Shown in pieces: positions 12,437 to 22,624 of a DNA stretch of 64,000 bases; within the stretch, counting starts at the first letter, position 1, and every line of letters begins with the position of its first letter. The notes under the pieces are model-generated. The model was not told where the DNA came from, ran no database searches, and saw only the letters and a program-made list of their open reading frames with translations. Source of the DNA: Symsagittifera roscoffensis. Lineage: Eukaryota > Xenacoelomorpha > Acoela > Convolutidae. The stretch covers positions 34,663,109-34,727,108 of the forward strand of contig NC_087070.1 in the NCBI RefSeq assembly GCF_963678635.1, written 5' to 3'. The position numbers and the translations under genes were made by a program.

Positions 12437-12958
12437 CTAATTGTATTCTTTGTTAGGTTCGACTACCGGCTCCATTTGGAACGAGTGTTTCTTTCCTACT
12501 CTTGGTTTGATGTTTTTATCTTGTTCTGTACAGTGTTTGCAGCTTTGGTTCATTTGGACTATTGACCGATGTATGAAGGGAAACCACACGTGTTGGTACA
12601 GATCCAACATGGCAACCGAACCAGGATGTGTCAGATGCAGGTTTTCTAGAACTGTTTGTCGCAGCTGTGTTGGTATGCCGATTCGTTCGCCTATCAGCAA
12701 ACATTCTTTTCTGACGTGCAATCTATTTTGTATTTTGTACCAATATTGCCCGTATGACGTCGTTATGGCCTCCCAGTCTCGTTTTCTGACAAGGTTTATC
12801 AGCGGTCGTAAATTTCGGTTTCTCTTTGTGATGAAATGGACACCTAGCACCTTTTGTAGTTTCCGTCGAAAAAGTGGTGTGTCTTCTTCTAATTCTGTGC
12901 GTGTGCCTTGGTCAAATTTAGCGATGATCCCTTCTATTATTATGTTATGCATCATCAA
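12437..12958 (-). pseudogene. Integrase zinc-binding N-terminal domain (Mag-like)
   Basis: Contains the H2C2 zinc-binding module of gypsy integrases: HLTHPGS followed about 30 residues later by CKHCTEQDK, giving His-x3-His and Cys-x2-Cys. The preceding sequence (RNLRPLINLVRKRDWE) matches the linker between RNase H and integrase in Mag-like elements. The frame ends in a stop just before the catalytic core at 11968-12411, which is in another frame. Confidence 0.8.
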
Positions 12959-13511
12959 TTTTTATTTGCTGTGTGCTCATGGTGGGAGGTTCAACGTTTG
13001 GGCTAAGTACTTTCTGACTACAGTGGTTCGCGTCCACGCGGATCACACAGTATTCGTACGTTTCGTGAACTTCGATAGAGAGTTAAGTGTGGGTGGCGGC
13101 TACTATCCCGAGTCCCTCCGTCTGAGTTTCTTGTGTTGTCGTTTTCTTTAGAGTTGCTGGTGATTGTGTTTTGATGGATAGTTTTTTGGTGGATGAAGTG
13201 TCGTCACTAAACACAGTTTTTGGGAAATTCTGTTGCTGTTTGGGTTTTGAGGATAGAAGTTCTTGTGCAACCCTGACAACTACAGTTGGTGGGGGCGTGG
13301 TAGCCGGTCTTTTTTTGGTGTCGTTTGTGCCACCGGTATCAGACAGACTTTCCTCTCTATCTGAGAAACCTCACCATTTGAGTTTTATCTCTGCCTTGTG
13401 CTTCTAAAGTGTTTAGGTCCGCTGGGATTAATCTACCTTTGAATCCTTTTACGTCCGTTTTTGGCTGATTTTCCGAATTTGACTGATTATCTTAACCAAA
13501 AATTTTGAAAT

Positions 13512-14420
13512 TTATTTATATAATTGAATGAATGGATGACTGAATTTGAGCTGACTGTTTTTGAGATATTTTGAGCAGAACTGATTTGGTTTGAATGTTT
13601 TCAATTGACCGCTTCCGGAATGTGCGGAATGTTGAAACTTCAATTGAGAGTTTGACGTGCTAGTTAGAAACCTTTGGTTTTCAGCGCGCTTTTTGATCAG
13701 CTGATACGGTGCCTTGTTCTGATTGGCTAGAATACTAAATATGACATTTTCAATCATTTCGAGGTTGATTATGAATGCATTAATTGATGTTACAGCAATT
13801 TCTTCATCGTACGCGCTTGAGATTATTGCAACCGGATTTCTTGACATTTAGTCTACTCATCGCTTCTTATTCCCTGCAAGTTGTTTAATGTCAAATTCAA
13901 ATGGGATTAGCCGGTCAATCCATAGTGTTAATCTACTTTGACGAGTTTTTGATCTATCGCTTGCATTTAATGCGCTGATCAAAGCTTGGTGGTCTCTGAT
14001 GCCGATAAAATGTTTTCCGTATAGATAGTATTTAAAATCTTCGATGGCCCGAACTACTTCAAGTAATTTTCTTCGTTAACTGAATGTTTTTCTTCGAGTG
14101 AATTTAAAGAACATGACGCATAAGCTATGGCATCCCAGCCTTCCGGGGAGCGTTGTTCTAATACGGCCCCTAAGACTGACGTGGAGGTGTCGCATACCAC
14201 GCGGGTATCTAAATGTTGGTTTAAACGTTTTTTTTTTGAGTTATTTCCGAAACTAACTTTATAATATCATTGAATGCTCTATTACGTTCCGGTTTTCTGT
14301 CAATTGATTTAATTTTTTCTGCACTTTTTAGCAGTGTTTTAGTTTTATCTTTTGTTTGGAATCCAATGCCAATTTGACTATCTGATCCTTTTTTACGGTT
14401 GTCACGATAGGGCTAATTAA
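13512..14420 (-). pseudogene. Truncated RT joined to RNase H (Mag-like)
   Basis: Read on the minus strand from about 14420, the start of a reverse transcriptase is recognisable (TVKKDQIVKLALDSK). It then jumps directly to the RT-RNase H connection (KTLLKSAEKIKSIDRKPE), so the whole palm with the YxDD motif is absent. RNase H follows: TRVVCD, YLYGKHF, RDHQALISALNAS, then WIDRLIPFEFDI at about 13900. The open frame 13512-13847 continues with SRNPVAIISSAYDEE, the usual linker after RNase H. Several frame changes are needed, so this is a dead copy. The product could not copy RNA. Confidence 0.75.
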
Positions 14421-14599
14421 TTGTCAGTCCAAACATTTGTTAAATTGATATGTGTTTTTGATCCATTAGTTTTTAAGTTCTGTTTTAACCCGTTCTTGCA
14501 AAAATGCACGGGAAAGCCGCGCCCGTTTTGCTGAATGGGGGTTGCCTCTTTGCTAAATTGTGTTCGCATTACGTGAGATTTTGACTTCCCATTACGAGC

Positions 14600-15294
14600 G
14601 CATAGTTGTTGGAAATTATCTCTAACCCACTGTTTGGTATCGGGATTTCATTCCTCCGGTTCTTGACTCAATTTGATTCCGATTTGTGGCAATCTGTTTC
14701 TGCCTACTATATTTGCCTTTGCTCATCCACGATGGTGAACGGTGCTGATTGTATTTTCCAGCCTCCCGATTCGACTGTTATAATTAGTCTTCCCTTTGGA
14801 ACTATGGTTTCATCATTATAGCATGCCAAGTTTCTAGCGGCATCTTCCGATTAATTACTTTTGAACATTGTTGATTTGTCGTTTTCTTGTAATCGTCGAG
14901 CCGTTTTTTTGTTTATAAATGACATTGGGTTTCCGGTGTCGGCGATAGATCTTCTTTTTTCGTTTTCAGTTTTACGATTTTTCTGTTGAGGTCATCTTCC
15001 ATCAAATAACTGAGTTTTTTTTATTTCCAATGCTTCTAAAATTGCAAAAACTGAAAACTTATAGACTTGATATTCTTCCCAACCGTCTTTGGATGAAGTT
15101 TCTGCAAGCGCAACTGGGTCGTTATTTAATTCTATTTCCTGTTGTTGTTCGTCATTTTGGTCCTCCATGTAATTCACGTTTGCAGACATACTTTCGCAAA
15201 GTGGCCCCGCTTGGCGCATTTTGAGCAAATTTTGTCCTTTGCTGGACACGACTGTAAGTGATTTTGACCAAATTGGTTGCTGCACTTGTAACAT
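14600..15294 (-). pseudogene. Retropepsin and gag-pro linker (Mag-like)
   Basis: The open frame 14992-15294 encodes an acidic Gln/Glu-rich linker after the zinc knuckles. It leads into an aspartic protease with ADTGNPMSF; the Asp-Thr-Gly codons are at 14932-14940. Downstream matches to the protease body (NLACYNDE, PKGRLI, ESGGWKIQSAPF) follow to about 14750 in a different frame, with at least one stop. Retropepsin would cleave Gag-Pol; here it is broken. Confidence 0.75.
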
Positions 15295-15635
15295 TGCTTT
15301 TGTGTATTATAACTAGTAGTTCGTGATTGTTGACCTCTTGTTTTTTGTGTCCCACGATTATATGGTCTGCCTCGAAATCCGCCCCCACCTCTCTGTGAAA
15401 TTTGACTGTTAGTGTAGTTATTGCGACCACGTGGATTGATGTAGTGTCTTGGTTCCTGCTTTGTCGTTGTTGTTATTTGGCCTCCGAATGTGTTTGTTTT
15501 CATGGTTCGACTGCGTTTGATACTTTTTTCTCGGCGGATTTCATATTCGTGTGCGTCTTGAGGACTTCGCGTTGCAGCTAATAGTTCTTCCGCAGTTTTT
15601 TTGTTGTGCATGTGGGCAGTAAATATGTCTCTCAT
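15174..15635 (-). pseudogene. Gag C-terminal part with two zinc knuckles (Mag-like)
   Basis: Nucleocapsid region. Two Cys-rich knuckles are visible at the end: a CYKCSNQFGQNHLQSC variant and CSKCAKRGHFAKVC, a regular C-x2-C-x4-H-x4-C. They follow a Gly/Arg/Asn-rich basic stretch of the kind that binds RNA. The upstream gag piece (15798-16253) is in another frame, with the link at 15636-15797 frame-shifted. The frame ends immediately after the second knuckle. Confidence 0.88.
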
Positions 15636-15797
15636 TCACTCGTCCTCTCTATTTCCTCATTCGGCTCTTGAAGCCAGTTCAACTAAGTCCGCGTGGAACA
15701 GCTCAAGGCTTTCAGTTTTTTTTTCTGTTTTTTTACGGTACAACTTTATCTGTAGAAAACAAAGATTCTGGTGGTCACAAAATATCTTCTTAAATCG

Positions 15798-16253
15798 TCA
15801 TAAAATTTTTGTGGTGACGGTGTGCAGGTCGAGGTTTGGTTTCTTTTGTTGGAACTGCCGTTGCCCCTCTGCGCCAAGGCCTAGAAATAGATAACTGCGG
15901 ACTTTCGCGTCCACCTCGTCCCAAGCGAATGAGTTACACAACACTCCTTTTTCCCGGGCTTTTTGCACGTGGTTTTCCGAACCGACTCGCTTCTCTTGGT
16001 TTCTAACGTCACGATTTTCTCTCTGCGCTTTCGTTTCGCCCGTTATTTCTACTTCATATATGGGCTCTGCGGGTTCAACTAGTTGTGGTTTGTTCCTTAA
16101 AAGATTTCGTACCTCGATTCCATCTTTTGCCAAAACCGCCATCTCAAATATTGCTGCCCCTTTAGACCACTCTAACGGTATTTCAGCTGAAGCTTTCTCA
16201 CAAAACGGGTTAATATTCATCGGGTTTTTCGAATATCCTGCTGACTGTGCCAT
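15798..16253 (-). pseudogene. Gag N-terminal part (Mag-like)
   Basis: A 151-codon frame starting MAQSAGYSKNPMNINPF and continuing with features of Mag-like Gag (PLEWSKGAAIFEMAVLAKDGIE, split here for length, and VDAKVRSYLFLGLGAEGQRQ). The chosen ATG (16251-16253) lies on the junction between the 5' LTR and the putative primer binding site, so the first codons are encoded by the primer binding site itself. The frame ends early at about 15800 by frameshift; the knuckle domain continues in 15174-15635. Confidence 0.8.
16227..16252 (-). promoter_or_regulatory. Primer binding site of the Mag-like element
   Basis: Directly after the 5' LTR the minus strand reads TGGCACAGTCAGCAGG. Its complement on the + strand, running into CCTGCTGACTGTGCCA, looks like a tRNA 3' end with CCA, and it is preceded by TTCGAAT, a T-loop-like sequence, with a 2-base discrepancy in the T stem. 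The primer tRNA cannot be identified without the host tRNA set. Confidence 0.6.
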
Positions 16254-16507
16254 TTCATACCTCTAAGTATGAGCGTGTTGATTACTGAATCCAAACGGAT
16301 TGATCCACGACATCTCTGGCGTAAGCGTGACAAAACAACTGTTTCCTAAAACCACCATTATTGGTGTCTGAGCTACTGCTTATATCGATCACTGGCTTGC
16401 CGCCTTACAAGGTCAAATGACCAAACATCACATTAACTCACATGGTGGGTTAAACATAAATGCATATATCAAATAAATCAAAGTTAATCGATCCGTGCCG
16501 AATGACA
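16253..16507 (-). repeat. 5' LTR of the Mag-like element
   Basis: A 255-bp LTR pairing with 10247-10499. On the minus strand it starts TGTCATTCGGCACGG. The last bases read GGTATGAAA instead of GGTATGACA, and the gag ATG begins on the final A. GCTGG follows on the + strand at 16508-16512. Confidence 0.88.
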
Positions 16508-17592
16508 GCTGGGGTGAAAGATCTTAAACTTGATCTACATGAGGGGGAGGATGCTATTTTGACTCGGGGTTTAGATAAACCCACGAATGAAAAATAGTTC
16601 CTTCATTTTGGCCTGCCCTAAGTTATTATTAAGTGGAATCAATCTATCTAATTTCATCATTTAGATTGTAACTTTTACTTTTCATCATTTATGGGGGCAT
16701 AAAGAACAATGGGGGCAAAAATGATTCGATATTGACAAATGCAGAAAGTCAATACGTAACGGATAGCAGAGAGCGCAAAACGAAGAAATGGATATATTAT
16801 CAAACGGGCTCATTTCTCATTATTTTCTGTCAATTTATCCGCATTAAGTTGCGGAAATCTGAGTTTTATTATTGGCGTCTTGCCCAATTGAAACACGCAA
16901 CTGATGAAATTTGTTTTGATTTCATGGCTACTTTTTTTCAAAAAACTGCTTTGAATGCCACCATCAAATTTCCTTTTTAGCAGTTCTCGGTACACAATTT
17001 TAAGCTAGACTGTAAATGAAATAAAAAAGTGCTATGACCGCTTTTGTGAACAACCAATGGGAATCGCTTTGAAGGAACTACCGTTAAAAATGGCGTGTTT
17101 TTTACACCAACAAAAATCAAATACATCCATCTATAATCTACTGTTTTCCCCAATTTATTCATTTTTGGAACCCAGAAGTTTTTTGACAATGTATACATAT
17201 TGAGATATATCAAAATTATGACTCTTTTTCTATTTTGTACGAATAATTCATTCGTAATTCATTCAGTCACCGTTCATTCGATACAGCGTGCAGCGTTTTG
17301 TAGCCCAGATGGGTTCGCTAAATTTTAGCTGCTGTCAGAGTGATTCTATATTGTTATTGTTGCAGCAGGTTATTTTTGATATACTTTGCGATCACGTTCG
17401 CTACAGAAAAAGCGATAAATTTATTATGAAGCTTTCGAACAGATGTACATCATCATACATAAATAATTTATAATAACTTATACATCCTGTTACTTGTATT
17501 TTCTCTTTAGTTTTTGTTCCAATTGTATTTGTTCTTATCAATATAGTTTTCTCTTGCATATAATATATATTTTTTAAATTAAACTTGAAAAT
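16508..17592. other. AT-rich host sequence upstream of the GPCR exon
   Basis: No coding frame is supported. It includes GAGGGGGAGGATG at about 16541 followed by the short palindrome GGGTTTAGATAAACCC. The 300 bp before the GPCR exon are strongly AT-rich, with several possible TATA-like strings, none of which can be chosen as a promoter. Confidence 0.5.
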
Positions 17593-17808
17593 ATGATGCC
17601 GATGAATGAAGAAAAAACTGACATGAACCGATCAGAAAACAGTTCCATGTCCTCAATGATTTCAGCCACGGGTATTTATTTTTACCCGTGGGTGTCCCTT
17701 TTAACCCTTATTTTCACCAGTTTTTTCGGCTCTGTCGGAAATCTGATTGTCGTCACTGTCTATGGTCTGAAACGAAACAAAAATGCAAGTGAATGCTTCA
17801 TATTACAG
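17593..17808 (+). CDS. First coding exon of a GPCR (TM1), partial
   Basis: A 72-codon exon. Residues 1-30 are a Ser/Asn/Met-rich extracellular N-terminus with possible N-glycosylation sites (NRS, NSS). A hydrophobic segment follows (about residues 31-58, WVSLLTLIFTSFFGSVGNLI), with the GN motif that marks TM1 of rhodopsin-like receptors, then a basic first intracellular loop (YGLKRNKNASE). The exon ends in FILQ at an AG/GTAAGA splice donor (17808/17809), phase 0; translation reads through to a stop 15 nt later. In neuropeptide-type receptors TM2 starts just after this point. No TM2 exon was found downstream in the window. The next exon may lie beyond the large LTR insertion, or the gene may be a fragment. 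The ligand cannot be guessed. Confidence 0.6.
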
Positions 17809-17975
17809 GTAAGAATTCCATAATTAAGATTAGGACCTTTTATCCACGGGGGAAAGTACCAACGCAAGAGCTGTACAGCTAATCACGGCGAACCGCTGCT
17901 GTTCCCCTGTTTATGCTATATGCTATGTTTTTGGATATTTTTCTGGATGCTGTTTCTTCACCCTCAAGCAACGAG

Positions 17976-18051
17976 CACGGATCACGGTGGGCCTCGAACA
18001 TCCAACCTTTCGTTTCAGATGCGGAGACGTAACCACTTCACCATCTCGCCA
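17976..18051 (-). ncRNA. tRNA-like sequence (tRNA pseudogene or SINE head)
   Basis: On the minus strand the sequence has a perfect box A match (TGGTGAAGTGG) and a near box B (TGTTCGAGGCC) about 45 nt later. This is the internal Pol III promoter arrangement of a tRNA. Acceptor and T stems do not pair well, so it is not a functional tRNA. It could be a decayed tRNA or the head of a tRNA-derived SINE; no tail or target duplication was recognised. Confidence 0.45.
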
Positions 18052-18119
18052 TGTATTAATTCATTAATTTTTAATTGACTGCAATATCGACACCCATCGA
18101 AACAGTTTACATGGTAATC

Positions 18120-18790
18120 AAAATTTGAATATTTTTGCGTTTTTAGAGTTGTTTCTTGAGCGTTTTTGTTATGATTGAGATACATATGCTTTAGCAGATT
18201 GTTTCACATTTCAGTCAAAAAAAATTTCCAAAAAAAAAGTTTTCGCTTCTAAGAAAAATTCGAAACTTTGGCCTAGATCAGCTGGGCTTGGGTTTAATTG
18301 ATTGACAGGGGATCAAATATTTTTCCCTATAGATGAATTAATTGCTGGAGCTTGTTACAGCCAATGTATTAATTAAGAATCTGCTCAATTAAAACAGTTT
18401 CAAAACTTGAATTTAAAAGTATTTGAAAGCGTCGCTGACAGTTTCTGAACCCCAAAAACTTCCATCCATTTGATTTATGACATAATTCTGCGTGCAAGAA
18501 GGAAACATTCAACAAAAGTTGCCTTCTAAAAGCTATAAAATAACTCTCAATCTGTTCCTTTTCGTTTTTAAGCAATGTACAAATGAGCGAGTAATGACGT
18601 GAATCATACGTTTTGATGCTATTAGAGATAAATTAATTCTTTTTTCAGTCATTACCAAAAGGACTTAATTTGAATTGAGTTTCTTACGCGAAATTTTTTG
18701 GCCATGATTTATGCTGATAATTGTTATCAAACAGATGTACCTCCTAGATCACCTTGCCAGTAACCTAAAGAGTCCAAGTAGCCATCGCAA
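18120..18790 (+). repeat. Diverged tandem duplication, copy A
   Basis: Homologous to 19820-20340. Shared strings include ATTTTTGCGTTTTT, ATTGAGATG/ATACA, TTTCAGTC, GCAATGTACAA/GCAATATACAA, CATACGTTTT/CACACGTTTT, a T-rich run ending in CAGTCA, ACGAAATTTTTT and GGCCATG. No conserved reading frame is seen between copies, so it is probably not an exon. Confidence 0.7.
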
Positions 18791-18904
18791 GACTTGGACA
18801 TGGTTCTTCATGAATGACTAAAAGACTGAACCTCCAGTATAGTAAGATTGGAGGTTTTCAGCAGATGAATACTTGTGATGATTTTGCCAACAATCATTTT
18901 TTCT

Positions 18905-19435
18905 TTTTTGTTTCGACTTTCGATACGAAAGTAACAAAAATTTGTGCTCGGGGTGGGTTTTTTTTCTTCGGACAAATTTTGACTTTTTAACTATTCTTTT
19001 TTGACGGGATTTTTTAAAATATCATTCAAAGGGTATTCTTGTCCTCAGCTTAAATTTGAAAAATATTTTATCTGTGATCATGTTTCGTAAAGTTATGGGG
19101 GTTTAAATATTGCCATTTTGGCCAATTTGGGACAATCAACGCGCGATATATTTCGCGCTATTAACGCGTAAGCGGAGAGTTAATCCGTTAGAAATCGTTC
19201 CAAATTGGATAAAAGAAGCCTATTTGTCATAATTAATTTGTTAAAAGGAGCGAAATCTATTCTTTTGTACTTTATATAGCTTGTGGGTGATAATTTCATT
19301 GAAAAATTTTCAAATTATATAAAAAAAATTTTGTTTCTGTTAAAATAGTTTTCAGATATTACTACTGCTCCATAAACCTTCAAAGGCAGTCGGAACATTC
19401 AAAGCCCTGATACGAGCAGTTTTGTTGAATTTAGG
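18905..19435 (+). repeat. Dispersed repeat, copy 2
   Basis: The best match to 7405-7955, with the same order of landmarks including GTTATGGGGGTTTAAA, TTTCGCGCTATTAACGCGTA and AATCGTTCC, and AAAGGCAGTCGGAACATTCA with CCTGATAC at its end. It lies between the two copies of the local tandem duplication. Confidence 0.75.
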
Positions 19436-19815
19436 ATTTGATTGTTCTGACTTTCGAAAAAAGTTCGGTATATTTATGCTTGGGGTAGTTTTTGTCCAAC
19501 AACTTTCGACTTTTAACAAAGTATTTTCACGGAATTCTTACACCAACTGAAAGATATTGTTAGTTTGAGCTCAAAGTCATATATTAAACTCACCTGTTTT
19601 TTTTTTATAAAGTAATTGGGATTCAACGATTGCCAATTTGGCTAATTTGGGATAACTAAAGCGCGATCTAAGCGGAAACCTAAACCGTCACAAAAATCGT
19701 TCCAATTTAATGTGAGGCATACTATTTGGTCTATTAAAAATTTGGCTAAAATGTGAAATCTACATAATTTAAACTTACATAGCTGTCTATAAAGCTTAAG
19801 ACAAAATCCCGGCGA
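19436..19815 (+). repeat. Dispersed repeat, copy 3, more diverged
   Basis: A shorter, more diverged relative of copy 2. It has the GGGGTAGTTTTTGTCC start, ACTTTCGACTTTTAAC, a GCCAATTTGGCTAATTTGGG core, AAGCGCGAT, AAGCGGAAA and AATCGTTCC. The central GCGCTATTAACGC palindrome is lost. Confidence 0.6.
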
Positions 19816-19819
19816 TAAA

Positions 19820-20340
19820 ATTTGAACATTTTTGCGTTTTTCGGATAGTTTTTTGGAGCATTTTATTTATTATTGAGATGAACTTGACTTAAAAAATTTG
19901 TTTTATATTTCAGTCTGCCATTTTCTTTTCAAACATTTCAAAAATCTAATCTCGATTTTGATCTACGTTTTCTAAAACACTCTAAAAGATTGATTGTGTA
20001 GACTTATTTTTTTTCAGGGCTTTATTTTAGTTTTTGTATTCAACTCACAAACGTGTTTGCTTCTCAGACTGTGTATCCAACACTCAATCTCGTATTCTGA
20101 AGCAATATACAATTAAGCAAATGATGATGTGAGTCACACGTTTTTAAAGCTACTAAAGCTACAAAGTTTCTTTTTCTTGTTTCAGTCACCACCAAATGGG
20201 CATTTTTGAAATCATTACGAAATTTTTTAACCAAATTTTCGGCCATGGTCTATGTTGATAGTAGTCATTGGACCGATTTATCTCCTGGAAACCTTTGGAG
20301 TTCCCTGTCAGTAATTTGAAGAGCTCAAATAGACTTTGAG
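19820..20340 (+). repeat. Diverged tandem duplication, copy A'
   Basis: Second copy of 18120-18790 at an offset of about 1.5-1.7 kb, with a truncated trailing part; AAGGCATTCGGAACATTCAG at about 20546 echoes the end of the dispersed repeat. Together with copies 2 and 3 this suggests an old duplication of a unit of about 1.6 kb. No gene is evident. Confidence 0.65.
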
Positions 20341-20622
20341 TTCATAAATTCCATGAGCTTTCCAAATTGGATTGAATTAAGTTGTTTTGTTTTTTCTAAA
20401 ATTTTGGGTGATGCTTAAGACATAATTTCGTAGTTGACATAGCGTGGGAACATTTCGAAAAAGAAATGAAAGAATGTTTACAAGTATTTTGACTTTTTTT
20501 GAAATTTCGTTTTTGTAAACAGAAAGCTTTGCCAAACCAGGTCAAGGCATTCGGAACATTCAGATTTGGCATTTTTTTCAGTTACTATGTGAGTTATAAA
20601 TGAAGGACTGGAAGATGAATTG

Positions 20623-21035
20623 TGAGTTATGACCGAAGTGTAACTCATAGAGTAATTTCGGATAGGGTACACCGTCTGCTCGTCACGCTATCTTATTTTC
20701 GGCCGGATAGATTAGTGCAACTTCTTAGTCTAATACCGATCCTAATCTTACTCTTATATCTACTAGTCTCAGGGTGCTTAACTAGTCTCTGCTAGGCTCA
20801 ATAGATCTAGAGTATACTGGCTTGTTGCGATTGCTAGAAGGTCTCTTGGAGAGGTAACTAATTTCTAAGCTAAATTCAAATCTCTCTGGTGCTGGAATTA
20901 CAAGTAATTTCAACACTTACAAATAAGTGGGTTATTAGTTAGATGGATCACGATTGGTTAATATCAAATATTTTATAGTGATAAAATATCCAATTTATAA
21001 CCAATAATAAAAAATATAGTTTAGATCTGGTTCCA
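20623..21035 (-). repeat. 3' LTR of the outer element
   Basis: A 413-bp LTR. On the + strand it starts TGAGTTATGACCG and ends AGATCTGGTTCCA. Its partner is 62710-63121. On the minus strand it is preceded by GGATGGG at 21036-21042, which could be the end of a short polypurine tract. Confidence 0.92.
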
Positions 21036-22624
21036 CCCATCCGGGGCTTACAGAGTTTTGAATCTTAGATCTTCTATCTGTAATGAAGGATGGATGTTGG
21101 TCGTTGTTATTTGGCGAGCATCATTTCTTGTTTTGTTCGTGGAGAAGAAAGCTCCAGGAAGCTAGAATCATCGACATGAACTTGTTCGTTGATTGTTCGA
21201 CGATGACTGCGACCGCCTGTGAAATCAATCTGATTTCAGAATGGTTTGCTATGATTGTTTGTCCTGCTTGGGTGGAGAACTTGATCGAGTATCATTCTTA
21301 TCTGGGAATGGTGTGAAGATCCTGTTTGGAGGGGATGCCTTGTAACTCGGATCTGTTACGCATACTTGAACATCGAGGTGGTCATTGGTCTGGTTCAATG
21401 AAGTCCTTTTCTGCGAAGTCAAGTCGTACTCTAAATCCTTTATGAGTCGTGATTGTGAGCGGCATGTCAGTTGTATTTAGCCATTCTGTAGATTGAGTGT
21501 GAGGGGGTCGTCTAGTCTTTGGATGCTCGTTCTTGTGGTTGTTCGTGATCTATGTACTGCATATTATAACTTACGTTTTATAAAATTTTGTTAGTTCTAT
21601 TTTTTAGTAACGTTTTTGATTAATTGTTTTCGCAAAAGCGTTTTAGTTTTAGTTGAGTTTTTTCAAAGAGTTACTCACACTTGAGTACCTCTTGGCAAGA
21701 ATAGTGATGTGGTCACAAAGCGTGGATGTAGCACGGTGGGTTAGGCCGGCTATAGAGCATGCTCAGGACGTCCTCTCTGGTCGGTTAGGCCAGGAGTGGG
21801 AGTATGATTTCATGCTGGTGTTTTAAGGGGTCCTGTTTTGTGTCAACTTTTGTGTTATATTATTTTTTGTTTTCCTTTTGTTTCGTTGGTTGTGTCCTTT
21901 TCTCAAAAATCAAATTGTTTGTGGTTAAGGTTTGTCTTGCGACTCTTTGAAGTTTTATTATTTCTTTTTTAGACTTGGTAATAGTCTTCAAAAGAATAAA
22001 TTATCCAGTTTTAAGCTGGTTTAGTCCAGTTTGGGTACCGTAGCTGTTCTTTTCTTAGTCATGATGTTAGTTTGTGGTTTATGGTGTTTAGTTTGCCTCA
22101 TTGGTTAGTTTGGTTATTATAAAATTCCATTCCAACCGGGTTAAAGGAAAGTTGGAAACGTGTTATTGCTTGTTTGAGTTGTTGTTAGTGCAAACTTAAA
22201 ACTTGAATTCATTATTTTAAACAATTCTTCGTGGGCGAGCTGTGCGATTGTGGATAGAATTCTTGTGCGTTTGAACAGAAGATATAGAAAAGGCTAGTAC
22301 TGCATTTCATTTGTATGAATTTATTGCTTTTAAGACTAAATTTTACAGCTTTGTGGGTGTTTGAAAATTATTAATTGATTATTATCGTACTGAATGTTAC
22401 TACATTTAGGTTAAAAATTTATAGATGAATTTACTGCTTTCAAATTGAATTTTACTGCATCATTTAGAGCTATAGATTTAATAGAGTTTGTGTTGAAAAA
22501 AAGTCTGTGTTTTTATTTGTTTTTTCATCTTGTTGAAGGTGATCACGGGTAATTACTAAAGAAAATAACAACTAATTACAAAGAATGGTTAGTTTTTATT
22601 TTAAATTAGTTAGTCGTACTTACC
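21036..22624. other. 3' untranslated region of the outer element
   Basis: 1.6 kb between the 3' LTR and the last open frame of the outer element. No frame with protein-like composition is seen on the minus strand, and the short + strand frames have no recognisable features. T-rich on the + strand (A-rich in element sense). Confidence 0.55.

Larger units (their letters stand above)
10247..16507 (-). mobile_element. Mag-like Ty3/gypsy LTR element, internally deleted
   Basis: A 6.26-kb element bounded by direct repeats (10247-10499 and 16253-16507) and by the 5-bp target duplication GCTGG (10242-10246 and 16508-16512). On the minus strand the order is gag, zinc knuckles, protease, a truncated reverse transcriptase, RNase H, then integrase, which is the Ty3/gypsy order. 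Frameshifts occur in gag, pro and integrase, and most of the reverse transcriptase core is missing. The LTR pair differs at roughly one base in five to six by eye, so this is the oldest of the three elements. Assignment to the Mag group rests on remembered family resemblance of Gag and integrase. Confidence 0.9.

Noticed and set aside
18570-20300. T-run plus CAG strings as splice acceptors for the next GPCR exon
   Set aside because: The sequence after them (18649 and 20185) has no TM2-like frame, and the two copies do not share an open frame.
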